Source of the DNA: Adlercreutzia equolifaciens DSM 19450
Lineage (GTDB): Bacteria > Actinomycetota > Coriobacteriia > Coriobacteriales > Eggerthellaceae
Assembly: GCF_000478885.1 (NCBI RefSeq)
Contig: NC_022567.1
Span: forward strand, 372,001 to 436,000
DNA length: 64,000 nucleotides
Direction: 5' to 3'
The position numbers were made by a program, and so were the translations under genes. This document shows, in pieces, positions 33,355 through 42,113 of this stretch; positions within the stretch are counted from its first letter, which is position 1, and every line of letters begins with the position of its first letter. The notes below the pieces were generated by a model. The model was given only the letters and a program-made list of their open reading frames with translations, did not search any database and was not told the origin of the DNA.

Positions 33355-34569
33355 ATGCGCATACTGGTAGTGAATGCGGGCTCGTCGTCGCTGAAGAGCC
33401 AGCTCATCGAGACCGACGGCAAGGTGTCGCTCATGAAGTGCCTGGCCGAGAAGGTGGGCACGCCCGACGCCTATATGAACGTGTCCTTCGCGCCGGATTT
33501 CCAGAAGGCCACCTATCGCGTGGCGGACATGACTGTGGCCGAGTGCTTGAAGAAGCTTTTGGAAGTGCTCGTCGACGATCCGGAGAGCCCCATCAGCGAT
33601 CTCTCGCAGATCGACGCCATCGGCAACCGCATCGTGGCCGGCGGCGAGTACTTCACCAAATCCGTGATCATTGACGAGCCGGCCCGCGAGAAGCTTGAGC
33701 TGTGCGAGGAGCTGGCACCGCTGCACAACCCGCCGGCCGACGCCTGCATCGACATGATGGCCGCGCTCATGCCGAACACGCCCCAAGTCGCCGTCTTCGA
33801 CACCGCCTTCCACGCCACGATGCCGCCCAAGGCCTACATGTACCCGTTGCCGGCCCGCTACTACGACGACTACCGCATCCGCCGCTACGGCGCCCACGGC
33901 ACGAGCCACCGCTACGCGGCTCAGCAGGCGGCGAACCTGCTCGGCCGTCCGCTGCGCGATCTGGGACTCATCACGTGCCATTTGGGCAACGGCGGCTCCA
34001 TCACGGCGGTCAACCACGGGAAGTCCATCGACACCACCATGGGCTTCACGCCGCTGGAGGGCCTCATGATGGGCACGCGCTCCGGCTCCATCGATCCGGC
34101 CATCCTCACCTACATCATGCGCCGCGAGGGCATCTCCTTCGACGAGATGGATGCCGTGCTAAACCGCGAGAGCGGCGTGCTCGGCGTGTCGGGGCTGTCG
34201 GCCGACATGCGCGACGTGCTGGCGGCGGCCGATGCGGGCAACGAGCAGGCGCGGCTGGCCATCGACATGTACGTGTACCGGGTGCAGAAGGCCATCGGCG
34301 GCTTCTACGCGGCCATGACCCGCACCGACGCCGTGGTGATGACCGCCGGCATCGGCGAGAACTCCGCCGAGCTGCGCGAGCTCATCTTCGAGGGGCTGGC
34401 GCACATGGGTATGATCCTCGACCACGAGCGCAACCACGTGGTGGGCCAGATCGGCGTGAACCGCATCATCTCCATCGACGACAGTCCCATCAAGATCTGC
34501 GTGGTCACCACCGACGAGGAAATGCGTATCGCCCGCGAAACCGACAACCTGGTGAGCCAGCTGGGATAA
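33355..34569 (+). CDS. ackA: Acetate kinase
   Basis: 404 residues. It makes ATP from acetyl phosphate. Known functional residues are present: N7 and S10-S12 in VNAGSSSLK, HN in LAPLHNPP, D in AVFDTAFHATMPP, H in GAHGTSHRY, R in MMGTRSGSID and E in TAGIGENS. The usually invariant GHRVVHGGE reads GNRIVAGGE (N91, R92, A95): the substrate-binding Arg is kept but both flanking histidines are replaced. No pta gene is adjacent. ATG 33355 has AAGGAGGAG. Confidence 0.92.
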   Translation: MRILVVNAGSSSLKSQLIETDGKVSLMKCLAEKVGTPDAYMNVSFAPDFQKATYRVADMTVAECLKKLLEVLVDDPESPISDLSQIDAIGNRIVAGGEYFTKSVIIDEPAREKLELCEELAPLHNPPADACIDMMAALMPNTPQVAVFDTAFHATMPPKAYMYPLPARYYDDYRIRRYGAHGTSHRYAAQQAANLLGRPLRDLGLITCHLGNGGSITAVNHGKSIDTTMGFTPLEGLMMGTRSGSIDPAILTYIMRREGISFDEMDAVLNRESGVLGVSGLSADMRDVLAAADAGNEQARLAIDMYVYRVQKAIGGFYAAMTRTDAVVMTAGIGENSAELRELIFEGLAHMGMILDHERNHVVGQIGVNRIISIDDSPIKICVVTTDEEMRIARETDNLVSQLG

Positions 34570-34656
34570 AGCCCTGCTTGTCGGCAGGTGGCAAGCCGCC
34601 GACCCGTAGCCTGGAGCGGCATTTTGACGGATGCGGGAGCGCTGCGTGGCAAAATG

Positions 34657-34768
34657 GTGCCTCGGGCTGCGGTGTTTATGTGGGATAACTTTCTAGAAAG
34701 TAAAGAAATACCAGGTCATAAGCTTGGACGTATTTGTTATATTCAGCTTACACCGCAGCCCGAGGCGC
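34657..34768. repeat. Long inverted-repeat intergenic element F
   Basis: Arms 34657-34675 and 34750-34768 (19 bp, one mismatch) enclose a 74-bp AT-rich loop containing the perfect palindrome CTTTCTAGAAAG (34689-34700). It lies between convergent ackA and the flavoprotein gene. The loop composition is strikingly unlike the flanking DNA. Confidence 0.8.
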
Positions 34769-34799
34769 GAAAATGTCGGAGACGACGACTGGTGCTGAC

Positions 34800-34852
34800 A
34801 AAAAGACGGCCCGTGCTACGGGTGCCAGGCGGCGGCACTCGCGGCACGGGCC
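34800..34852 (-). terminator. Terminator of the first flavoprotein gene
   Basis: On the minus strand GGCCCGTGC and GCACGGGCC (34844-34852 and 34808-34816) form a stem followed by GTCTTTTTG. Confidence 0.75.
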
Positions 34853-34871
34853 AGATGTTGCTTGGGGCTTC

Positions 34872-36671
34872 TTACTTCCCGGCGGCGGCGTTCTCGCCGG
34901 CGATCTTGCCGTACACCATGCACATGCCGCAGGAGAGACCCTTCAGCGAGATGGGGTACTGCACCGCGAAGCGGCCGCCCTGGGTGGCGCCGGCCGCGTA
35001 CAGGCCGGGGATGAGCTCGCGGTCGGTGTTGTACACGTGGCACTCCTCGTCGGACTCCAGGCCGCCCAGGTTGCCCAGGGTGAGGGCGCATCCGCACTCG
35101 GCGGCGTAGAAGGGGCCGTTTTCCAGGGCGAACAGGCGCTGGGAGCTCTTGAAGAAATCGGTGTCCTCGCCGGCGCGGGCCAGCTCGTTGTAGCGCTCGA
35201 TGGAGGCCTTGGCGGTCTCGACGTCCATGCCCTCGATCATGCCGAGCAGTTCGTCGATGGTGTCGGCCTTAAGGCAGCGGCCCTCTTCCACGGCCGCATC
35301 GATGTCGGCGGGGGTGCGCACGTTGATGCGCAGGCCGGAGGCGGTGTACTCGGGCAGAGGCTCGTCGCGGTAGATGCAGGCCACGCCGTGGGCGGCGGGG
35401 AAGTACGCCAGCTGCTCGGGCCAGGACGCGTCGAAGAACTGGTAGGCCTTGCGCTGAGGCTGCAGCTCCACCTGGTTCTCCAGCTGCTGGCCGGGCAGGT
35501 CCTCGTTCATGAAGCGCTTGCCGCGCAGGTTCAGCCAGAGGTAGCCGTTGTTGCCGATGACGCCGCGGCCGTCGGCGCCTGCGCCGCCGCCCATGTGGTG
35601 GATCATCGGGGCGTGCCACTGCTCGATGGCCGCGCCGGCCCAGGCTCCCATCTTGTGGCCCTCGCCGACGTTGGTGTAGTTGCCTTCGTCATCAAGGTCG
35701 ATGCTCAGGATGTTGATGCCGTTTTCCACGCATTCCGGCGCGTAGAACTTCATCATGTCTTCGTTGCCCAGGTAATCGCCCGTGGCTAGAATGACGCTGG
35801 GCGCGGTGATCTTGAGGTAGCCGTCGGAGCCGGCGGCCTGGGCGTAGATGCCCGCGACGGCGCCGGTGTCGTCCAGGATCAGCTCGACGCCCTTGGTGGA
35901 GTAGCGCACCTCGGCGCCGGCGTCCACGGCGGCCTGCAGGTTGTCGGCCATGACGGTGGCCAGGCTGGAAAAGCCGACGGACGTGGGATAGCAGGGCAGA
36001 TCCTCTTTGGTGTAGTCGTAGGTCTCCGGCATCGGGTACATGTAGGGGTACAGGTAGTTGGCCTGGGCGTCCGCCGGAATCTCGGCGTAGCTTTCAGGCG
36101 CCATGTACAGGTTCTTGCTGGCGCCGACGAACCAGTCGAGCGCAGCGCCGGACTCATCGTAGTAACGGCTGATGATGCTCTGGCTCACGTGGTGGCTGCA
36201 CTCCTCCATGTGCATGTTCACGACCATCTTCTTATCGAGGAAGCCGTCGCCGCGGCCCCACTGGGCCTGGGTCTGGCCGCCAAAGATGGCCATGTCGCTG
36301 GCCACGCTGTTGAGGTGCGAGGAAGACTCCAGGCACACCACCTTCGCGCCAGCCTCGGCCGCGGCGCGGGCCGCCGGCACGCCGGCTGCGCCCAGGCCCA
36401 CCACGACTACATCGGCCGTCAGCTCTTCTTCCACCTGATCGTCGCTGATTGCGGGCGCCTCGCCGAGCCAGGGCAGCGTGCCCGTGCCGTCGAAGCCGAC
36501 GGTGGAATTGGCTGCGCCCGTGGCGCCAAGCGTCTCGTCCGCGCTGCTCGAAGAGGCGGCCGGCGCGGCCGATTGCGGCGCGCAGCCGGCGAGTCCGGCC
36601 CCCGCGATGGCGGCGCTGACGAGCGCGGCTCCGGAGAGGAAATTGCGGCGAGTGACGTTCATTTCAGACAT
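34872..36671 (-). CDS. Tat-exported, lipid-anchored fumarate reductase-like flavoprotein
   Basis: 599 residues. The N-terminus has a twin-arginine motif (VTRRNFLSG) and a lipobox-like GLAGC, so it is exported folded and probably membrane-tethered. The FAD site begins at DVVVVGLGAAGVPAARAA and ends with GLYAAGATQGGRF near the C-terminus. It belongs to the FAD-binding fumarate reductase/KSDH-related family, amplified in Eggerthellaceae, where members reduce varied alkenes and other acceptors. The electron acceptor cannot be named. No FMN domain or cytochrome gene is fused or adjacent. ATG 36671 has CAGGGAGG. The gene diverges from its probable LuxR regulator. Confidence 0.87.
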   Translation of the reverse strand: MSEMNVTRRNFLSGAALVSAAIAGAGLAGCAPQSAAPAASSSSADETLGATGAANSTVGFDGTGTLPWLGEAPAISDDQVEEELTADVVVVGLGAAGVPAARAAAEAGAKVVCLESSSHLNSVASDMAIFGGQTQAQWGRGDGFLDKKMVVNMHMEECSHHVSQSIISRYYDESGAALDWFVGASKNLYMAPESYAEIPADAQANYLYPYMYPMPETYDYTKEDLPCYPTSVGFSSLATVMADNLQAAVDAGAEVRYSTKGVELILDDTGAVAGIYAQAAGSDGYLKITAPSVILATGDYLGNEDMMKFYAPECVENGINILSIDLDDEGNYTNVGEGHKMGAWAGAAIEQWHAPMIHHMGGGAGADGRGVIGNNGYLWLNLRGKRFMNEDLPGQQLENQVELQPQRKAYQFFDASWPEQLAYFPAAHGVACIYRDEPLPEYTASGLRINVRTPADIDAAVEEGRCLKADTIDELLGMIEGMDVETAKASIERYNELARAGEDTDFFKSSQRLFALENGPFYAAECGCALTLGNLGGLESDEECHVYNTDRELIPGLYAAGATQGGRFAVQYPISLKGLSCGMCMVYGKIAGENAAAGK

Positions 36672-36824
36672 GAGAACCTCCCTGTTTCCCGTGGGGCGCT
36701 TCCGCTGCCCCGTGGCGTCCCCGGCGGTTCCGGGGGCGTTTCTTCGTCGGCGCCGTGGCCGACCTGTTGGGGCTATCATGGCCCGTGCGGCGGCGGTGCG
36801 CATCAACCGCCGGGGTCGAATCGG

Positions 36825-36932
36825 GGTTGAATGCGAGCCGCAACGGCGCTTCTTCGACGGGTGGAAAAGGCGAAATCACGGTTGAATGAGCGGCAAAACC
36901 CCAGGTGGGGTATCGTCCGTTAGGGTTGAATG
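36825..36932. promoter_or_regulatory. Candidate operators between flavoprotein and LuxR genes
   Basis: The 340-bp divergent intergenic region holds three direct copies of GGTTGAATG (36825-36833, 36880-36888, 36924-36932) and a palindrome ACCCCAGGTGGGGT (36898-36911). Similar ACCCCA/GGGG palindromes occur in the other flavoprotein-LuxR intergenic region at 57 kb. Binding by the LuxR proteins is inference. Confidence 0.45.
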
Positions 36933-37011
36933 GCCGTTTGTGCCCGGTATTTCGACGGGGCCGCGCCCAGGCGGTCTTTCTTGTGCCATAATGCCCCTGG
37001 AAGGGAGGATC

Positions 37012-38682
37012 GTGACCAAACGCAACGCCATAGGGATACGTCCGGAGCATATCCGCTTTGCGGTGGGCTACGGAAGCGTCAGCGCCTGGGGCGTTATGAT
37101 GCTCTATGTGCCGTGGGCCGCGTCGCCCGGCTTCTCGTTGCAGGCGCTTCTGTCCATGGTGCCCGGGCTCGTTGTGTGCCTGGCATGCCTGCTTCTCTTC
37201 CGGCAGCACCTGTCGCTTTCGGGACGCACGCCGCTTGTGGCCGGGGCGGCTCTTCTTACGAGCTTGGGGACCCTTGCGTGTACCTATCCGACCCTGGCCG
37301 CCATACCGGGCGCTTTTGTGACAGGCATGGCACTTTCGGGTGGGTTCGCCATCTTGCTCATCATGGCGTGGTTCGACGCCTTCGCGCATATTGGCCCGCG
37401 CGGCATCATCGTTCTCTCCGGCTGCAGCATCGTCGTGACGGCACCGGGAAGCTGGTTCTTCGTCCAATGCGACGACGCCTTGGCCAGTGTGCTCACCTCG
37501 CTTCTGCCCATGCTGTCCTTCGTGCTTCTGCCTTTGGCGTCTGCGAAGGCGCCAAATAGCGGGGAAGGGGAGGAGACGCCAGGGGCCTTGCAAGGTAGCG
37601 CGACGGCCGTTGATCGGGAAGAAGAGCGCGGGGAGCGTGCCCCCGAGCGCTTGCTGGTGCGAACGCCGGGACTTGCCGATGTGCTGTCGGCGGCGGTGCC
37701 CCTGCGCACGCTGGCCGGCTTCGCTATCACCTTCTTCGTGCTCAGCTCCATCACCACTATTGTTGTCGGTCGCGACGATCTCTCGCAACTCGGCGCGCCT
37801 TCGCTCGTCATTCCGCTGGCAGCGGCGCTCTTCTTCGTGGCCAGCGGCTTTTTCGCCCGCGGGAAGATCGATCCCTCCATTCTCTACAAAGTGCTGCTGT
37901 GCGCGTCTGCGGCCTTCGTTTTCTTTTCGTTCTACCTGGGGGATGTCAACGGCGCGCTCACGCTGCACGCCCACAACATCATCGAGGCCATGGCCTGGGT
38001 CGTGCTGGCCTTGGGTGCGAAGAAGACGCCGGTGGCGCCGCATCTGGTCTTTGCCGTGGGCTGGATTGCCGAATGCGTCGGCAAGACGCTGGGCCAGCTG
38101 GTGGCGCCTTTGCTCGCCGGCGACCCGCTCGTGCTTATGGCCGTTGTCGTCATGCTGGTGCTTTTGGGCGTCGGCTTCGCCTTCAGCGAGGGCTACAACC
38201 TGCTTGACATCGATGACGAAGAGGGGAAGGCCGAAGCCCTCGCAGCCGAGCGTGTCGAGGCTGCCGAAGGCGCGAGTGCGAACGCTCGCCGCGAGGCCCT
38301 TCCCGTCGCGGTCGGGGAGGACGGAGCTCCTGCGGCTGTATCCGAAACAGCAGCTTCTCTCCCGTGTCGTTCCGAGCGCAGCGTCGCAGGCGCGGAGTCG
38401 AAGGATCGTCCCGCTGACGGCGAGAGCACCGGCGAGCATTCTTGCGGTGAGCGCCCGGATCTCTACGCCGCCTTCTGCGCCGAGTACGACCTCTCGCCCC
38501 GCGAAAGCGAGGTCTTCCGCCTGTGGGTCACGGGCCACGGTCTGAAGTACATCCAGAACGCGCTGTTCGTCTCGGAGTCCACGGTGAAGTCGCATCTGCG
38601 CAGCATCTATCGCAAATGCGACACCCACAACCGCGACGAGATCATCGCCCTCTTCGAACGCGAGGCCCCGGAGCTCGGTTGA
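37012..38682 (+). CDS. Membrane-bound LuxR-family regulator, divergent from the first flavoprotein
   Basis: 556 residues: about 12 hydrophobic segments with a soluble loop near residues 180-215, a long cytoplasmic linker (about 405-490), and a C-terminal LuxR helix-turn-helix (LSPRESEVFRLWVTGHG, VSESTVKSHLRSIYRK). It likely senses the substrate of the adjacent flavoprotein and controls it. The linker contains a translated dispersed repeat (38365-38407, residues CRSERSVAGAESKD). GTG 37012 with GAAGGGAGG is the start; an upstream ATG at 36991 lacks a ribosome binding site. Confidence 0.85.
   Translation: MTKRNAIGIRPEHIRFAVGYGSVSAWGVMMLYVPWAASPGFSLQALLSMVPGLVVCLACLLLFRQHLSLSGRTPLVAGAALLTSLGTLACTYPTLAAIPGAFVTGMALSGGFAILLIMAWFDAFAHIGPRGIIVLSGCSIVVTAPGSWFFVQCDDALASVLTSLLPMLSFVLLPLASAKAPNSGEGEETPGALQGSATAVDREEERGERAPERLLVRTPGLADVLSAAVPLRTLAGFAITFFVLSSITTIVVGRDDLSQLGAPSLVIPLAAALFFVASGFFARGKIDPSILYKVLLCASAAFVFFSFYLGDVNGALTLHAHNIIEAMAWVVLALGAKKTPVAPHLVFAVGWIAECVGKTLGQLVAPLLAGDPLVLMAVVVMLVLLGVGFAFSEGYNLLDIDDEEGKAEALAAERVEAAEGASANARREALPVAVGEDGAPAAVSETAASLPCRSERSVAGAESKDRPADGESTGEHSCGERPDLYAAFCAEYDLSPRESEVFRLWVTGHGLKYIQNALFVSESTVKSHLRSIYRKCDTHNRDEIIALFEREAPELG
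38365..38407 (+). repeat. Dispersed repeat embedded in coding sequence
   Basis: TGTCGTTCCGAGCG at one end and GGAGTCGAAGGATC at the other match, in order, the intergenic copy at 2206-2247 on the opposite strand. Here it is in frame within the LuxR linker, adding about 14 residues. Confidence 0.6.
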
Positions 38683-40132
38683 CGCGTCCGGCGCGGCTGG
38701 TTGCGAGCCTGCGGCCGGCTTCTGCGGCGAGGGCTACACCGACGCCGGCGAGCCCGATTTCGTGAGCGCTGCCGAGCAGCCGCTTTCCACGCTTTCTGCC
38801 GATGCGGACACGGCCTCCTATGCCAACCTGCGCCGTCTCGTGAGATCGGGAGCGGGCTTGGGGACGATTGATCCGGGTGCCGTGCGCATCGAGGAGATGC
38901 TGAACTACTTCGACTACGACTACGCCACGCCCGCAGAGGGCGACGATTTCGCGCTGACCGCCCGCGCCGGGGCGTGCCCCTGGAACGCCGAAAGCGAGCT
39001 GGTCGTGCTCGGGCTTACGGTAGGGCAGACGGCCACGGAGGCACCGCCGACGAATCTCGTGCTGCTGGTGGATGTGTCGGGTTCCATGGGGGACGCCGAG
39101 AAGCTTCCGCTTCTGAAGGAGTCCATGGCGCGTATCGTGAAAGGGCTGCGGGCGGAGGATCGGGTCTCGATCGTCACCTACTCCGGCGTGGAAGAGGTGG
39201 TGCTCAAGGGGGCTTCCGGCGATGATGCCGAAGCCATCCTCGGCGCTATCAACGGTCTTGAGGCGGCTGGTTCCACCAACGGCGAGGCGGGGCTTTCCAT
39301 GGCCTACCGCGTGGCCGAGGAGACGCACATCGAGGGGGGCGTGAACCGCATCGTCATGGCCTCGGACGGCGATTTGAACGTGGGTATCTCCTCCGAGGAC
39401 GAGCTGAACGCCTTCGTCAGTGAGAAGCGCGGCCAGGGTACCTATCTCTCGGTGCTGGGCTTCGGCTCGGGTAACTACCAGGATGCCAAGATGGAAACGC
39501 TGGCCGATCACGGCAATGGCTCGTACCATTACATCGATTCCGCCGACGAGGCAGCCCGCGTCTACGAGCGTTTTCTGGCCGCCGGGGCGGTTCCTGTGGC
39601 CGACGATGTGAAGCTGCAAGTGGAATTCGATCCGCGGATGGTGGAGAGCTACCGGCTCATCGGCTACGCGAACCGCACCATGGCCGATGAGGACTTCCGC
39701 AACGACGGGGCCGACGCGGGAGAATTGTGCGCTGGTGCCGAGCTGACCGTCGCCTACGAGGTAGTGCTCACCGACGAGGGACGGCGTCGCGAAGGGGATG
39801 AGCCGTGGCTCACGTGCGCGGTGCGCTACCAGCCGGCCGGCGAGCGAGCGGGGGAGGCGCCGGCAGAGCAGCGGTTCGCTGTGGGCCGCGAGAGCTGGTT
39901 TGCCGAGCCCGGCGACGACTGGTCGTTGGCCGCGGCGGTCGTCGAGTTCGGCATGCTCGCCCGGGACTCCGAGTTCGTCGGCACGGCCACGGCCGATGAC
40001 GCGGCCGCGCTAGCCGAAAGCTCCGCGAGCTCACTGGATACCACCGACCGCGCCGGCCGCCGCGAGCTGGCCGACCTCATCCGCCAAGCATCGCGCAATG
40101 CCGCCTTCGATGGCGTCGTTGCTGCTAGCTGA
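38681..40132 (+). pseudogene. von Willebrand factor A domain protein, N-terminus missing (YfbK-like)
   Basis: The first possible start is GTG 38762, giving 456 residues, but homologous sequence begins earlier: in-frame codons from about 38681 read DASGAAGCEPAAGF and continue into EPDFVSAAEQPLSTLSADADTASY, the conserved family opening. GAAGC looks like a lipobox whose signal peptide would have to lie inside the 3' end of the LuxR gene, where no in-frame start exists. The vWA domain is intact, with the MIDAS motif DVSGSMGDA and later STNGEAGL. Either the gene lost its secretion signal through a deletion fused to the LuxR end, or a cytoplasmic version starts at the poorly supported GTG. Confidence 0.7.
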
Positions 40133-40207
40133 GGGCCCTCGTTGGAGGATTCCTGCTAAATTATGCTTCTGCCTCGAGGGAGCTACTTGTCCGCTGCCAA
40201 GGCGTAC

Positions 40208-40618
40208 CTACTCGTAGCCCATGGCGGCCAGTTGATCCTCATTGAGGCCGAAGTAGTGGCCCAGCTCGTGGATGATGGTCTTGCCGACCTCCTCTACGAT
40301 TTCCTCGCGGCTGTCGAAGCAGCGCTCGTGAGGACCTTTGAAGACGGTAATGACGTCGGGGATATCGTCGTCGTAGCCGTTGGCCCGCTCCACGATGGAA
40401 AGCCCGTCGAACAGCCCGAGGAGGTCGTCGAATTCATCTTCGCCTTCCGCATTCCGCATCTCCGCGCCCCATTCTTCGTCGTGTCCCAAATGGTAGGCGC
40501 TCGGCTCCTCTTCCCATACGATGGCCACGTTCCGCAATGCTTCCATGAACTGCTCGGGCATCGCATCGAGCGCCTCGGCGATGGCGACTTCGAATTCCTC
40601 ATCGGTCATGCGATACAT
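40208..40618 (-). CDS. Zincin-like metallopeptidase family protein (DUF1025 type)
   Basis: 136 residues. IIHELGHYFGLNEDQL contains HExxH and a downstream acidic residue, the mark of this small minimal-zincin family common in Actinobacteria and relatives. The acidic N-terminal half (MTDEEFEVAIAEALDAMPE) is also typical. The substrate and physiological role are unknown. ATG 40618 has GTGGAGG; the upstream in-frame extension to 40654 has no ribosome binding site. Confidence 0.85.
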   Translation of the reverse strand: MYRMTDEEFEVAIAEALDAMPEQFMEALRNVAIVWEEEPSAYHLGHDEEWGAEMRNAEGEDEFDDLLGLFDGLSIVERANGYDDDIPDVITVFKGPHERCFDSREEIVEEVGKTIIHELGHYFGLNEDQLAAMGYE

Positions 40619-40759
40619 GGGAACCTCCACGTGGTTGGACACTGTTCGCGTCAAATGGTGACAGTGTGCGCGATTGCAATTATTGTAGTGTAGCAGCTGT
40701 CACTTCCTTGGCTTACGCTGCGTCTTAGCTCTATGGGGAATTCGGCATATCTCGGCACT

Positions 40760-41085
40760 CCTATGCCAGGATCACAGGTTTGGTATTGCGCGGGGCGCAG
40801 CGCTGGCGAGATCGGAGGTTTGGTACCGCGCTGCGGGAAAATACTGGCGAAATCGTGCGTTTGGTATCTTTTCGTGGCAAAATCTTAAGTTTGGTACCCG
40901 CTCTTGGGCGAATCTCGAGGTTTGGTACCTGCGAAAGCCGCGCGAGAGAATCGCGACCAGGCATTTCTTCGGGTGCAGGGAACCAAATCGCCGAAGTCGG
41001 CAGAAATCAGGGAACCAAACTTCGATTTCTGCCAGGGCCACGCCTCCAGAGGAGCCAAACGGCCTGATTTGCCAAAGTTGCCGTC
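40760..41085. repeat. Convergent cluster of degenerate GGCGAAATCnnnnGTTTGGTAC repeats (element B)
   Basis: Five copies run on the plus strand (TTTGGTA at about 40778, 40816, 40860, 40890 and 40921) and at least two clear copies on the minus strand (around 41008 and 41053), with a third, shorter one near 40977. Each has a GGC(A/G)AAATC-like half before TTTGGTAC or TTTGGTTCC. Spacing varies from 30 to 44 bp. No reading frame is supported in this 600-bp gap before tatA. Confidence 0.7.
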
Positions 41086-41267
41086 ATCGTCGGGCGTCGT
41101 TGAAGTATTTGTGCGAAACACGGCGCGGTGAGGGGGTTTGTGTTACCATTGCCCGCGCATTCAAAGGCGCGCGGAGGGTCCGGGCGCACTGCTCGTCGGA
41201 AGTGACGCGCCGACGGCAATTATCGACAGGCAAGGCGACCCCTTGCCCGACCTTATGGAGGAATTGC

Positions 41268-41537
41268 ATGAAGATTCTGGGCATGGGAGTTCCCGAGCTC
41301 CTCATCATCCTGGTCGTTATCCTGCTCATCTTCGGCCCGAAGAACCTGCCCAAACTCGGCAGCGCGCTCGGCAAGACGGTGAAGAACCTGCGCGAGGGCA
41401 TGGGCGCCGGCGAAAAGGACATCGAGGAGGCCGCCGACGACGAGGAAGTCGTCGAAGTGGTGGAAGAGGTCGTGGAAGAGCCTGCTGCCGCTCCGAAGAA
41501 GACGGTGAAGAAGGTCGTCAAGAAGAAGGCCGAGTAA
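41268..41537 (+). CDS. tatA: Sec-independent protein translocase subunit TatA
   Basis: 89 residues. A short N-terminal membrane helix (PELLIILVVILLIFGPKNLP) with the FGPKNLP hinge, an amphipathic helix (KLGSALGKTVKNLREGM) and an acidic then Lys-rich tail are the TatA/E layout. It forms the Tat pore that exports proteins such as the molybdoenzyme and flavoproteins of this window. tatC is not nearby. ATG 41268 has ATGGAGGAATTG. Confidence 0.93.
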   Translation: MKILGMGVPELLIILVVILLIFGPKNLPKLGSALGKTVKNLREGMGAGEKDIEEAADDEEVVEVVEEVVEEPAAAPKKTVKKVVKKKAE

Positions 41538-41633
41538 CCTCGCTCCTTCGACAACATCAGGTAAGAACGGTGGTGCGCCCGCTGCGTTAGGCGGGCGCAC
41601 CACCGATGTATAAGAGAGAAAACAGGAATCATC

Positions 41634-42104
41634 ATGGCTAACGACAACTACGTGCTGACCGAAGAAGGCAAGAAGAAGCTCGAGGAGGAGCTGCACTACC
41701 TCGAGAACGAGAAGCGCGCCGAAATCGGCGAGCGCATCAAGGTCGCTCGCGAGTTCGGCGACATCTCCGAGAACTCCGAGTACGACGACGCCAAAAACGA
41801 GCAGGGCATGATGGAGGCGCGCATCGCCGAGATCAGCCGCATCCTCTCCGAGGCCACCGTCGTGAACGCGCCGAAGCGCTCGAGCAAGGTGAACATCGGC
41901 TCCACGGTGACCGTGGACATGAACGGCCGCGAGCGCGTGTTCACCATCGTGGGCGGCGCCGAGTCCGACGCCCACGAGGGCAAGATCTCCAACGAATCGC
42001 CGGTGGGTCAGGCGCTGCTCGGCTGCAAGAAGGGCGACGAAGTGACGACGACCGGCCCCACCGGCCGCGACATCAAGCTGACCGTTATCAAGATCGAGCA
42101 CTAG
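41634..42104 (+). CDS. greA: Transcription elongation factor GreA
   Basis: 156 residues, the normal GreA length. It rescues backtracked RNA polymerase. The N-terminal coiled coil (LTEEGKKKLEEELHYLENEK, GDISENSEYDDAKNEQ) carries the conserved acidic tip, and the C-terminal FKBP-like domain ends with SPVGQALLGCKKGDEV. It lies nine bases before lysS, the common greA-lysS pairing. Confidence 0.95.
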   Translation: MANDNYVLTEEGKKKLEEELHYLENEKRAEIGERIKVAREFGDISENSEYDDAKNEQGMMEARIAEISRILSEATVVNAPKRSSKVNIGSTVTVDMNGRERVFTIVGGAESDAHEGKISNESPVGQALLGCKKGDEVTTTGPTGRDIKLTVIKIEH

Positions 42105-42113
42105 GAGACCGGA

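Noticed and set aside
34734..35789. A 351-codon plus-strand open frame
   Set aside because: It is antisense to the first flavoprotein gene, whose Tat signal and FAD motifs are certain. Val/Ala/Gly-rich sequence without motifs.
36664..38628. A 654-codon minus-strand open frame
   Set aside because: It lies opposite the membrane LuxR gene, has no family resemblance, and has Arg/His/Gln-rich shadow composition.
40760..41085. A CRISPR array
   Set aside because: The repeat units are degenerate, occur in both orientations, have irregular spacing and no cas genes nearby.
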